Assembly (NCBI GenBank): GCA_049317725.1
Contig: JBMOHS010000051.1
Coordinates: forward strand, 1-22,116
DNA length: 22,116 nucleotides
DNA from: CAIOZW01 sp049317725
Lineage (GTDB): Bacteria; Acidobacteriota; Blastocatellia; RBC074
Reading direction: 5' to 3'
This document shows, one piece after another, positions 14,694 to 21,763 of the stretch. The position numbers were made by a program, and so were the translations under genes. The notes under the pieces are model-generated. The model had not been told where the DNA came from. It made no database searches and saw only the letters and a program-made list of their open reading frames with translations. The first letter of the stretch is position 1. Every line of letters begins with the position of its first letter.

Positions 14694-16520
14694 TCAGAGC
14701 CTCGGTGGGGCCGGCTTGAGCGGAGCCGCCCAGGCGGGGGCCCCGCGAGTCTTGAGCTGTCTTCGGTAGACCTTGTCGCCGCACGTGGCATAGAGCACGT
14801 CGAAGTTCGGCCCTCCGAAGGTCAGGTTCGAGATCTTCCCGTTCGGGGTAGGGAGGATCGCCTGCACTTTCCCGGCTTGATCCGCAATCTGGACTCCCAT
14901 CCTTGTTGCCACGTAGAGCCGTCCGTCGCGATCGACGCGGATCCCGTCCGCCATGCTGTCATCGGCCGAATCGGGAATGTGGAGCCAGTAGAACTTCTGT
15001 TTGTGCTGGAGCGTTCCATCCGGTCGGATCTGAAAACTGTAGACCCAGTGGGTGCGACTGTCGGCGACGTAGAGCAGCGTCTGGTCGGGTGAGAGGGTGA
15101 TCCCGTTCGAGAAGCGCAGCCCCGTGTCGACGACCTGCTTCGTCCCATCTGGCCGGATCATCCAGACTTGGCTCGGATCGACTCCGTTGGTTGCCGGACT
15201 GGTGACGTAGATCGTCCCGTTGTGGCCCACCACCACATCATTTCCCCGGATCCCCTCGGCGATGATGGATCGTCGCCCTTCGGCGTCGTAGGCGAGAATC
15301 TGATTCTCGGCGATGGCTGCGGTGTAGAGCCGACCGTCCGGGCCAAAGGCCTGCCCATCGCCGCGCTTCGAGTCCTCCAGAAAGACGGAGACGCGCCCGT
15401 CGAGCCCGACGCGGTAGGTCCGACTGTTCGGGACGTCGTTGTAGAAGACTTCGCCGCGGGCGTTGACCGCCGCCCCTTCGGTAAAGCGATAGCCCTCGGC
15501 AACCAGCTCCCAGCCCTGCCCCGGTACCAGCACCGCGTCGAGCGTCGGGTTCTTCGACTGGCCCACTGGGATCGCCGCCGGCCAGCCCCGCCAGAGCCAG
15601 CGCATCGCGTCCGGGAAGATCGCCGTCGCGTGCTCGCCGTTGTGCGCTCCCTCACCCCAAATCACCTCGACCTGATACCCTGCGAAGCGCAGCGAGCGCT
15701 CGAGGCTCTGGTTGGCCATCCACCAGTCTCCAGCGTAGCTGTTGAGGTCGTTCGATCCATCCTGCAGAAAGATCCGCAACGGTTTCGGCTCGAACTTCCG
15801 CAACCAGGTCGTGTAGTGATCCCCTCCGCGCAGCCCAACGTAGGTTCCGATCGCGCTGAAGACCCGCTGGAAGGCGTCCGGCCGCTCCCAGGCGGCCGTG
15901 AAGGCGGCGATTGCGCCGCTGCTCGCTCCACCGATCGCCCGATCCTTCCCCTCCTTCGAGAGCCGGAGCTGTCGTCCATCGGCGGTCTGTTTCGTCTCGA
16001 CCGCCGGCAGCAGCTCCTCGAGCAGGAAGCGCGCGTAGTTGTCTCCCAGCCCGTCGTACTCGAAGCTCCGATTGAACCGGTCGAGGGCCGTGTTCGGATC
16101 GGCTGCCAGCACCCGCCCGTGCATGACGAAGACCCCGATCGTCACCGGCATCTCCCCGCGGTGGATCAGATTGTCGAAGACCGTCGGTGCCTGGTACTGC
16201 ACGCCATCCTGGTTGACGTAGACGCAGGCCGGCCGCGCCGGGTCATACTGGGCTGGAACGTAGACCGTCACCTCCCGTGACGTCCCCGGAAAGATCTTCG
16301 ACTCGGCGAAGACGAAGCGGATCAGCTCCCCTTTCGGGACTCCTGGCTGCGGCTGGGAATCGGGACCCGGCGGGTACTTGCGCGGGGCACTTCCCGCCCC
16401 TTGCCCCTGGACCACCCACTGGCGTGGCAAGATCTCTGTGAGCAGCAAGAAGAGGACCAGCAACGCAAAGAGACGCCGCCAACGCGATACCTGACGAGAT
16501 TCACAAGTGCCCACACCCAC
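14694..16520 (-). CDS. Secreted esterase fused to an SMP-30/gluconolactonase-like propeller
   Basis: A 608-residue protein with an N-terminal signal or anchor (about residues 13-40, SRWRRLFALLVLFLLL). The first half (about 60-315) is an esterase-D/enterochelin-esterase-like hydrolase: REVTVYVPAQYDP, nucleophile Ser200 in GGASSGAIAA, and a likely catalytic histidine in GEGAHNGEHA. The second half (about 330-600) is a six-bladed SMP-30/gluconolactonase-like propeller: EGYRFTEGAAVNARGEVFYND, GRLYTAAIAENQI, TGLRFSNGITLSPDQTLLYVADS, and NLTFGGPNFDVLYATCGDKVYR. Both halves could act on sugar esters or lactones, but the substrate is unknown. The start is GTG at 16520 (GGAGTGAG just upstream); a second GTG six bases later is possible. 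It is the first gene of the minus-strand hydrolase cluster. Confidence 0.88.
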   Translation of the reverse strand: MGVGTCESRQVSRWRRLFALLVLFLLLTEILPRQWVVQGQGAGSAPRKYPPGPDSQPQPGVPKGELIRFVFAESKIFPGTSREVTVYVPAQYDPARPACVYVNQDGVQYQAPTVFDNLIHRGEMPVTIGVFVMHGRVLAADPNTALDRFNRSFEYDGLGDNYARFLLEELLPAVETKQTADGRQLRLSKEGKDRAIGGASSGAIAAFTAAWERPDAFQRVFSAIGTYVGLRGGDHYTTWLRKFEPKPLRIFLQDGSNDLNSYAGDWWMANQSLERSLRFAGYQVEVIWGEGAHNGEHATAIFPDAMRWLWRGWPAAIPVGQSKNPTLDAVLVPGQGWELVAEGYRFTEGAAVNARGEVFYNDVPNSRTYRVGLDGRVSVFLEDSKRGDGQAFGPDGRLYTAAIAENQILAYDAEGRRSIIAEGIRGNDVVVGHNGTIYVTSPATNGVDPSQVWMIRPDGTKQVVDTGLRFSNGITLSPDQTLLYVADSRTHWVYSFQIRPDGTLQHKQKFYWLHIPDSADDSMADGIRVDRDGRLYVATRMGVQIADQAGKVQAILPTPNGKISNLTFGGPNFDVLYATCGDKVYRRQLKTRGAPAWAAPLKPAPPRL

Positions 16521-16687
16521 CTCACTCCATCTTCCCCGGCAGCAGGCCCAGCCGCAGTCCTGTCCCGGGGAAATGAAACAATCATTGGACCACGATCGAT
16601 CACACAGACCCTGACCCCTACCCTCTCATCCCTGTTCTCTCTTCCCGTGAGAAAAAACCAACCGGGCCCTTGTCAGCTGTGAAGAGG

Positions 16688-16720
16688 CTCACGCGAAGCC
16701 GCGAAGACGCGAAGGTTTTT
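16688..16720 (+). repeat. Octamer-triplet motif, copy 2
   Basis: CTCAC, then GCGAAGCC, GCGAAGAC, GCGAAGGT, then TTTT. This is the clearest copy of the motif and forms most of the left arm of the inverted-repeat element. Confidence 0.75.
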
Positions 16721-16815
16721 GGGAGGGAGAAAACGCAGCATCCCTGATTCATTCTCCTCTCCACTCTTCTCTTTCCGTGAACCCCTCCTTCTGGTGAGGG
16801 CTGGGTTGTTTCTGC

Positions 16816-16847
16816 CTCATGCCAAGACGCCAAGATAAGAAGATTTT
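16816..16847 (+). repeat. Octamer-triplet motif, copy 3
   Basis: CTCAT, then GCCAAGAC, GCCAAGAT, AAGAAGAT, then TTT. Diverged, but with the same number of octamers and the same flanks as copy 2; it lies inside the inverted-repeat element. Confidence 0.6.
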
Positions 16848-16874
16848 CACGAAGAAGGATTCTCCATCCACCAT

Positions 16875-16903
16875 CTCTTCGCGCCTTCGCGCCTTCGCGT
16901 GAG
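16875..16903 (-). repeat. Octamer-triplet motif, copy 4 (inverted)
   Basis: Reading the minus strand: CTCAC, GCGAAGGC, GCGAAGGC, GCGAAGAG. It forms the right arm of the inverted-repeat element and lacks the T-run seen after the other copies. Confidence 0.7.
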
Positions 16904-16933
16904 CCTCTTTTCTTGACCAAGTCTGAAGATCAG

Positions 16934-16950
16934 GCGGACCAGAGGTCCGC
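16934..16950. repeat. Perfect 7-bp hairpin
   Basis: GCGGACC and GGTCCGC flank a three-base AGA loop. It lies between the inverted-repeat element and the heptamer array, downstream of the DUF1552 gene on the minus strand. There is no T-run, so an intrinsic terminator is not shown; a 3'-end-protecting hairpin is possible. Confidence 0.65.
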
Positions 16951-16955
16951 GCACC

Positions 16956-17067
16956 CCCTCGCCTCTCGCCCCTCGTCCCTCGTCCCTCGCCCCTCGTCCC
17001 TCGTCCCTCGCCCCTCGTCCCTCGCCCCTCGCCCCTCACCCCTCACCCCTCACCCCTAACCCCTCGC
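16956..17067 (-). repeat. Heptamer tandem array C (CCCTCGY on plus strand), 16 units
   Basis: Sixteen uninterrupted seven-base units in register (112 bases), mostly CCCTCGC and CCCTCGT, with three CCCTCAC units and one CCCTAAC near the right end. The TAG stop codon of the DUF1552 gene (17070-17072) lies in the next, partial unit CCCTAG. The minus strand carries a GGG run every seven bases, giving strong potential for G-quadruplex formation in the mRNA tail. Confidence 0.9.
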
Positions 17068-17069
17068 CC

Positions 17070-18434
17070 CTAGAGATAGGCAAGCCGGCCCGTGCTGTCT
17101 CCGATCTTCTCCGGTTCGACCCCGAGGCGCTGCAGCAGCGAGAGGTAGAGGTTGGTGACCGGCGTTCCGTCGGGGTACTCGACATGTCGCCCCGGCGTCA
17201 GTTGTCCGTTCCCGCGCCCGGCGAGCAGAATCGGGAGGCGTTCGTGGAGGTGGCGGTTTCCATCGCTCAGCCCGCTGCCGTAGACGATCATCGACCGGTC
17301 GAGCAGCGTCCCGTCTCCATCCGGTATCGAGCGCAGCTTTTCGAGGAAGGCGGTGTGCAGCTCGAGGTGGTAGCGGTTGATCCGGATCACCTTCTCGATC
17401 CATTCCTTGTTGTTCATGTGGTGGGTCAGGGGATGGTGTGGATCGGGGATGCCGATCTCCGGGTAGACGCGCATGCTCCCCTCGCGCGCCAAGACAAAGG
17501 TCGCGATCCGGGTCAGGTCTGCCTGGAACGCCAGGGTCAGGAGGTCGTACATCAGCCCAGCATACTCGGTCAGGTAGGTCGGGATCCCCGCTGGCTTCTC
17601 GATCGAGGGCACGGCGACACCCTCCCCTTCCGTCTCGGCTTGGGCAATGCGCGTCTCGATCTCGCGGATGGCGAAGAGGTACTCGTCGATCTTGCGCCGG
17701 TCGGCGGCTCCAAGGCGGCGGGTCAGCCCGTGGGTCTCTTCGCGGACAAGGTCGAGGATGCTGCGCCGGCTCGCCCGGCGGCGCGCCCGCACCTCCGCCG
17801 GGAGGCTCGGATCTTCTGCCCCGAAGAGCCGTTCAAAGACCAGCCGCGGGTTGATCTCCGGGGGCATCGGGGTCGTCGGCGTGCGCCACGAGAGGCTGTT
17901 GGTGTAGGCGCAACTGTAGCCTGAATCGCAGTTGCCGACCGTCCGCGAGTCCTCGCAGCCGATCTCCAGCGAGGCGAAGCGCGTCCGCCCCGCGAGAAGC
18001 TGCGCCGCGATCTGGTCGGCCGAGACGCCCCCGCGAATGTCGGCTCCCGCTGTCTTCTTGCAATGCACGCCGGTGAGGAACGAGGCCCCCGCCCGTGCGT
18101 GGTCCCCCGCACCGTCCCCCAACGCCTTTCCATTGTAGTCGTCGAGCCCGGAGAGGATCAGCACCTCCTCGCGCAGCTTGGCGAGCGGCTCGAGGATCCT
18201 CGGCAACGCAAAGTCGCGCCCGGTCGTTGCCGGCGTCCAGTCCTCCATGACGATGCCGTTCGGGACATAGACGAACGCCAGTCGTGCCACCCCTTGGCTG
18301 GCTGCGGCGACCTTGCGCGTGCCCGTGCCGAGCGCGGGGACCATTGCGTCGAGCAAAGGCAGCCCGATCGTGGCCCCGAGCCCGCGCAACACCGCCCGTC
18401 GTGAAAGATGCTGATGGGTAATGATCCTGCTCAC
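17070..18434 (-). CDS. Tat-exported DUF1552 protein
   Basis: A 454-residue protein of unknown function, found in Planctomycetota, Acidobacteriota, Verrucomicrobiota and relatives, nearly always next to a DUF1592 gene as here. The N-terminus carries a twin-arginine signal (HQHLSRRAVLRGLGATIGLP), so it is probably exported folded, perhaps with a cofactor. Recognisable stretches are LAFVYVPNGIVMEDWTP, LSGLDDYNGKALGDGAGDHARA, ASFLTGVHCKKTAGADIRGGVS, SLEIGCEDSRTVGNCDSGYSC split across two short blocks, and SMIVYGSGLSDGNRHLHERLP. The start is GTG at 18434, with AAGGAGG upstream; it overlaps the DUF1592 TGA by four bases (GTGA), suggesting coupled translation. A longer open frame to 18830 is a shadow. 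The stop codon lies in the edge of a heptamer array. Confidence 0.9.
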   Translation of the reverse strand: MSRIITHQHLSRRAVLRGLGATIGLPLLDAMVPALGTGTRKVAAASQGVARLAFVYVPNGIVMEDWTPATTGRDFALPRILEPLAKLREEVLILSGLDDYNGKALGDGAGDHARAGASFLTGVHCKKTAGADIRGGVSADQIAAQLLAGRTRFASLEIGCEDSRTVGNCDSGYSCAYTNSLSWRTPTTPMPPEINPRLVFERLFGAEDPSLPAEVRARRRASRRSILDLVREETHGLTRRLGAADRRKIDEYLFAIREIETRIAQAETEGEGVAVPSIEKPAGIPTYLTEYAGLMYDLLTLAFQADLTRIATFVLAREGSMRVYPEIGIPDPHHPLTHHMNNKEWIEKVIRINRYHLELHTAFLEKLRSIPDGDGTLLDRSMIVYGSGLSDGNRHLHERLPILLAGRGNGQLTPGRHVEYPDGTPVTNLYLSLLQRLGVEPEKIGDSTGRLAYL

Positions 18435-20953
18435 GGCTCCCTCCTTGCGGTCTGTTGCGGTTGACTGCTCTCCACGCGCCGATACCGGAACGGCAGGCTG
18501 CGAACGATCTCGGCGATCAAGACTGTTGGACGGGCCCCCTCGGCGAGAGTCCGCTTGGCGATCGAACGGACCACTGGGCGATCTGTCCGCTCCAGTCCAC
18601 GTCCGAGCGCATAAGTCAGCAGCTTCTCGACCAAGCCGGTGACAAAAGCCTCGCGCTCGGCGAGGATGATCTTGCGCAGGGCGTCCGGCCCCTCGAACGA
18701 TCGCCCATCTGGGAGCGTTCCGGAGGCGTCGATGGTCACCTCGCCATCGCGGGTCCGCCACCGCCCAACGGCATCGAAATTCTCTAGTCCAAACCCGAGC
18801 GGGTCCATCCGCGCGTGGCACGAAGCACACGTTGGGTTTCGCCGATGCTCCTCCAATCGTTGGCGCATCGTCGCCGCGGACCCTCCCGCCTCCTCATCGA
18901 GCGCGGGCACTCCGGGTGGTGGGGGAGGAGGCGGCGTATGCAGGATGTTCTCGAGAATCCATTTTCCTCGCATGACGGGCGAGGTCCGCGTCGAGTAGGA
19001 CGAGACCGTCAGAAAACTCGCCTGGGTCAAGAGCCCTCCCCGCCGGGAGTCTGGCCCGAAGACCACCCGGCGGAACGCCGGACCGGTGACCCCCTCGATC
19101 CCATAGAAGGCTGCCAGGCGCTCATTGAGATAGCTGTAATCGGCCCCGATCAGCTCCGTCACCGGCCTGTCCTCCCGCAGGATTGCCGCGAGGAACGTCT
19201 CTGTCTCCTCGCGCATCGAGAGGCGCAGGTACTCGTCGAAGGCAGGGAATCGCTTCGTGTCCGGCTTGACCGATTCGAGCTTGCGCAACTCCAACCACTG
19301 TCCGGCAAAGTTCTCGATCAGCGCCCGCGCCTTCGGATCGCGCAGCATCCGCCGCACTTCCGCCTCGAGGACCGCCGGCCGGTTAAGCCGTCCCTCGTCC
19401 GCCAAGCGCCGCAGCCGCGCATCCGGCAGGCTGCTCCACAGAAAATAGGAGAGTCGCGTCGCCACTTCGTGGTCCGACAGCGGAAGGTCCGTGCCCTCGC
19501 GCCCCACTCCCCGATCCTGCTCGATCCGGAAGAGAAAGTGCGGGGAGACGAGCAGGGCCTGAATCGCCACCGAGAGACCCTCCTCGAAGCTGCCACCACG
19601 GGCTCGCGTCTCGGCCGCGACCCTCCGCAACCGCGCCAGCTCGGACCCGGTCACCGGCCGACGCCACGCCCGCCGCGCCAGCTCCCCCAGGATCTTCCGC
19701 TCACAGGCCACCCCGTGCCCTGCCGCGTCCGCCTTCACGTGCCCGCAACTGTAGACCGCCGCGCGACTCGCTTCCGATGGCCCACGCCGCGCCTCGTAGG
19801 GACCTCCAATCTCGAGCCGGCTGACTCGGGCGAGATTGACCGGCCGCTTGCGTGCCCAGCGCGCCTCGTACTGCTGCCTCAACACTGCCGCCCGCTCTGG
19901 CGATACCAGTGGCGGGGTTCGGAAGGGCGGGACGACTCGCGGCGGGCGCTGCGCCGGGTTGGGCCCGCCGTACGACGTCGGCAACCCCTCATATAGATTC
20001 CGGATCGAGATCGCAATCCAGTGCTTCCCCCCCGGCACCCGCTGCCTCACCTCCAGCATCATCGCCCCGAGGTCTTGATGATCGTCTTCGAAGCTGGCCT
20101 TGTCCTCCGCATCGAACCGCGCTGTCTGGACCTCGACTCCGTCGATCCAGAGCACCAGCTCGATCGGATCAGAGGCCGCTGGGCGCTCTCCCCCGAGGAA
20201 GATCCGCCATAGATAGTCGGCCTCGACCGGAAATCGCCACGTCAGGTGCAGCGCGTTCGGCAACGTCAATCCGCTCCGGTCGTAGTCCTGGCGCGGTTCC
20301 CGCTCTGGGACGATGTTCCGGTTCGGCGACGGCAGCCGGAAGAGGCTCGGCTTTCGGACCTCCGGTCCGTAGATTGCCGCTTCTGCCGCCCGTTCCGCCG
20401 CCACCAGGTACTTCTCCATCAAGACCGGCGGCAGCGAGAGCACATCTCCAATCGTGTCGAATCCGTATCCCGAATCGTCCTGCGGAAACTCCTCCGCCAA
20501 GCCGAGGTCGACTCCCAACAGATCCCGGATCGTGTTGTCATATTCGGCCCGGTTGAGCCGCCGCGCCGTCACTCTCCCTGCGTTCGGCCGCATCGCCCGA
20601 TCCGCTCGCGCAAACTCCCCTTCCAGCCATTCCGTCACTGCCTTGACCTCTGCCGGGTCCGGGCGCGGCGCTCCCTTCGGTGGCATCTCTCCCGCCAGCA
20701 GCCGCTGCCTGACGTTCTCCCACGTCTCCCGGTGCGCGAGGACTGAGGTGCCCTCCCGGTACTCCTCGAGATCCAATCCCCCTGCCGCCTGCTTCGCGTT
20801 GTGGCATCCCGCGCAGTTCTCCTGGAAGAAGGGCTTCCACGTCTTCTCGAATGGATCCCTCTTCCCCTCCTGCCACGCTCTCGATGCTGGCCAGCCCAAG
20901 GCCACCACCGCCATCACCGTCAAGGATAGGCCTAGAACCCGCTTGCCGTTCAT
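18431..20953 (-). CDS. DUF1592-type exported c-type haem protein (DUF1587/1595/1592/1588/1585)
   Basis: An 840-residue exported protein with an N-terminal hydrophobic signal (about residues 5-24). A c-type haem motif CAGCH lies at 47-51, in a planctomycete-type cytochrome domain. Then come DUF1587 (from about 127, VTARRLNRAEYDNTIRDLLG), a region resembling a carbohydrate-binding fold (about 200-390), DUF1595 (CERKILGELARRAWRRPVTG), DUF1592 (DHEVATRLSYFLWSSLPD), DUF1588 with CASCHARMDP at 709-713, and DUF1585 (VEKLLTYALGRGLERTD). The second CxxCH may also bind haem. Function is not established; oxidation of complex substrates has been proposed for such sets. ATG at 20953 has GAGAGAAGAG upstream. 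It is first in a two-gene operon with DUF1552 and divergent from a TetR-type regulator. Confidence 0.9.
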   Translation of the reverse strand: MNGKRVLGLSLTVMAVVALGWPASRAWQEGKRDPFEKTWKPFFQENCAGCHNAKQAAGGLDLEEYREGTSVLAHRETWENVRQRLLAGEMPPKGAPRPDPAEVKAVTEWLEGEFARADRAMRPNAGRVTARRLNRAEYDNTIRDLLGVDLGLAEEFPQDDSGYGFDTIGDVLSLPPVLMEKYLVAAERAAEAAIYGPEVRKPSLFRLPSPNRNIVPEREPRQDYDRSGLTLPNALHLTWRFPVEADYLWRIFLGGERPAASDPIELVLWIDGVEVQTARFDAEDKASFEDDHQDLGAMMLEVRQRVPGGKHWIAISIRNLYEGLPTSYGGPNPAQRPPRVVPPFRTPPLVSPERAAVLRQQYEARWARKRPVNLARVSRLEIGGPYEARRGPSEASRAAVYSCGHVKADAAGHGVACERKILGELARRAWRRPVTGSELARLRRVAAETRARGGSFEEGLSVAIQALLVSPHFLFRIEQDRGVGREGTDLPLSDHEVATRLSYFLWSSLPDARLRRLADEGRLNRPAVLEAEVRRMLRDPKARALIENFAGQWLELRKLESVKPDTKRFPAFDEYLRLSMREETETFLAAILREDRPVTELIGADYSYLNERLAAFYGIEGVTGPAFRRVVFGPDSRRGGLLTQASFLTVSSYSTRTSPVMRGKWILENILHTPPPPPPPGVPALDEEAGGSAATMRQRLEEHRRNPTCASCHARMDPLGFGLENFDAVGRWRTRDGEVTIDASGTLPDGRSFEGPDALRKIILAEREAFVTGLVEKLLTYALGRGLERTDRPVVRSIAKRTLAEGARPTVLIAEIVRSLPFRYRRVESSQPQQTARREP

Positions 20954-21007
20954 CTCTTCTCTCTTTCGTTGCTTGATCCAGGGATGACTCTCTCGTGTGC
21001 AGGTTGA

Positions 21008-21036
21008 ATTATCCGCCCACTCTCCCCCAAGGTCAA
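21008..21036 (-). promoter_or_regulatory. Sigma-70-type promoter for the DUF1592-DUF1552 operon
   Basis: On the minus strand, TTGACC (21036-21031) and GATAAT (21013-21008) are 17 bases apart, each five of six to consensus. Predicted start near 21001, about 48 bases before the ATG. Confidence 0.6.
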
Positions 21037-21064
21037 TCCGATCTTCTTCACTCCTCGTCCGAGT

Positions 21065-21093
21065 TTGACTCGCCCACCCTTCCCTATTACTCT
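21065..21093 (+). promoter_or_regulatory. Candidate promoter for the TetR/ABC genes
   Basis: TTGACT (21065-21070) and TACTCT (21088-21093) with a 17-base spacer. The -35 is five of six; the -10 keeps the most important T, A and final T. The start would fall near 21100, inside the TTAAC palindrome. Confidence 0.45.
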
Positions 21094-21105
21094 TAACGCT
21101 GTTAA
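21093..21105. promoter_or_regulatory. Possible TetR-family operator
   Basis: TTAACGCTGTTAA is a perfect five-base inverted repeat with a three-base centre. It overlaps the predicted start of transcription of the regulator gene and ends 23 bases before its ATG. This is where an autorepressing TetR protein would bind, though the arms are short. Confidence 0.45.
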
Positions 21106-21128
21106 TTTCCTGAGAGGTGCTAAAAAGG

Positions 21129-21749
21129 ATGGGGACGAAGGAGCGACGAGATCGGGAACGGGAGGCCTTGCGGCAGGAGATTCTGGCAGCGGCGCGCGAT
21201 CTCTTCATTCAAGAGGGCTACGAGCGGGTCTCGATGCGACGGATCGCCGAGCGGATCGAGTATTCGCCGACGACGATCTACCTCTACTTCCGGGACAAGT
21301 CGGAGATTCTGGATGAGATCTGTGAGCAGACCTTCGCGAAGTTGGCACGCTCGATGGAGCGGATCGAGGAGAAGGGCCTGGAGCCGCTGGAGGGGTTGCG
21401 GGAGGGGTGTCGGACCTACATCCGGTTTGGGCTGCGCAATCCGCACCAGTATCGATTGACCTTCATGGTGAGTGGGGGAGACCGCGACCGGGAAGAGGAG
21501 AGCCCTCGTTTTGAGGGCTCGATGGGAGAGCGGGCCTTCGGGTTTCTGGTGAGAGCGGTCGAGCGATGCCGGGAGGCGGGGTTGTTGCGGGAGATCGACG
21601 TCGCCGTTGCCAGTCAAGTGGTCTGGGCGGCGATTCACGGGGTCACTTCGTTGTTGATCACGATCCGTGAGCAGGACTTTCCCTGGGGAGAGACGAGGTC
21701 CTTGATCGAGGAGACGATCGGGACGGTGACGCGCGGGTTGATGAAGTAG
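21129..21749 (+). CDS. TetR-family transcriptional regulator
   Basis: A 206-residue one-component regulator. The N-terminal helix-turn-helix is clear at about residues 12-60: EILAAARDLFIQEGYERVSM, then RRIAERIEYSPTTIYLYFRDKSEILDEI. The C-terminal ligand domain resembles the TetR_C_13/WHG type (FGLRNPHQYRLTFMVSGGDRD, QVVWAAIHGVTSLLI), often linked to efflux or lipid responses. ATG at 21129 is chosen over GTG at 21117, which has no ribosome binding site; a GAGAGG lies 11 bases upstream of the ATG. It is 14 bases from the ABC permease gene, so the two are co-transcribed and the regulator probably controls the exporter. It may also affect the divergent DUF1592 operon. Ligand unknown. Confidence 0.9.
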   Translation: MGTKERRDREREALRQEILAAARDLFIQEGYERVSMRRIAERIEYSPTTIYLYFRDKSEILDEICEQTFAKLARSMERIEEKGLEPLEGLREGCRTYIRFGLRNPHQYRLTFMVSGGDRDREEESPRFEGSMGERAFGFLVRAVERCREAGLLREIDVAVASQVVWAAIHGVTSLLITIREQDFPWGETRSLIEETIGTVTRGLMK

Positions 21750-21763
21750 GGGGAGGGCAGGGG

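Larger units (their letters stand above)
16682..16909. repeat. Inverted-repeat (MITE-like) element, 228 bases
   Basis: The 34-base arms 16682-16715 and 16876-16909 are inverted copies with three mismatches, each starting AAGAGGCTCACGCGAAG when read inward. They enclose 160 bases with no gene. No clear target-site duplication is visible at the edges. It could be a small non-autonomous element or a fold-back palindromic repeat. Confidence 0.65.
16521..17069. other. Non-coding repeat island between two minus-strand genes
   Basis: About 550 bases with no credible gene. From left to right: leader of the esterase/SMP-30 gene to about 16681; an inverted-repeat element at 16682-16909 that contains three octamer-triplet motifs and one inverted copy; a perfect hairpin at 16934-16950; and a 16-unit heptamer array at 16956-17067 that ends at the DUF1552 stop codon. 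Short open frames here merely translate the repeats. Confidence 0.8.

Noticed and set aside
15168..16280. 370-residue plus-strand frame opposite the esterase/SMP-30 gene
   Set aside because: Antisense shadow; the minus strand encodes two clear domains over the same bases.
16956..17067. CRISPR array
   Set aside because: The units are seven bases long and contiguous, with no spacers and no cas genes nearby.
18435..18830. N-terminal extension of the DUF1552 frame
   Set aside because: It overlaps the DUF1592 coding sequence in another frame; the Tat signal and ribosome binding site place the start at 18434.
18815..19996. 393-residue plus-strand frame opposite the DUF1592 gene
   Set aside because: Antisense shadow rich in Arg and Pro, with no domain signature.
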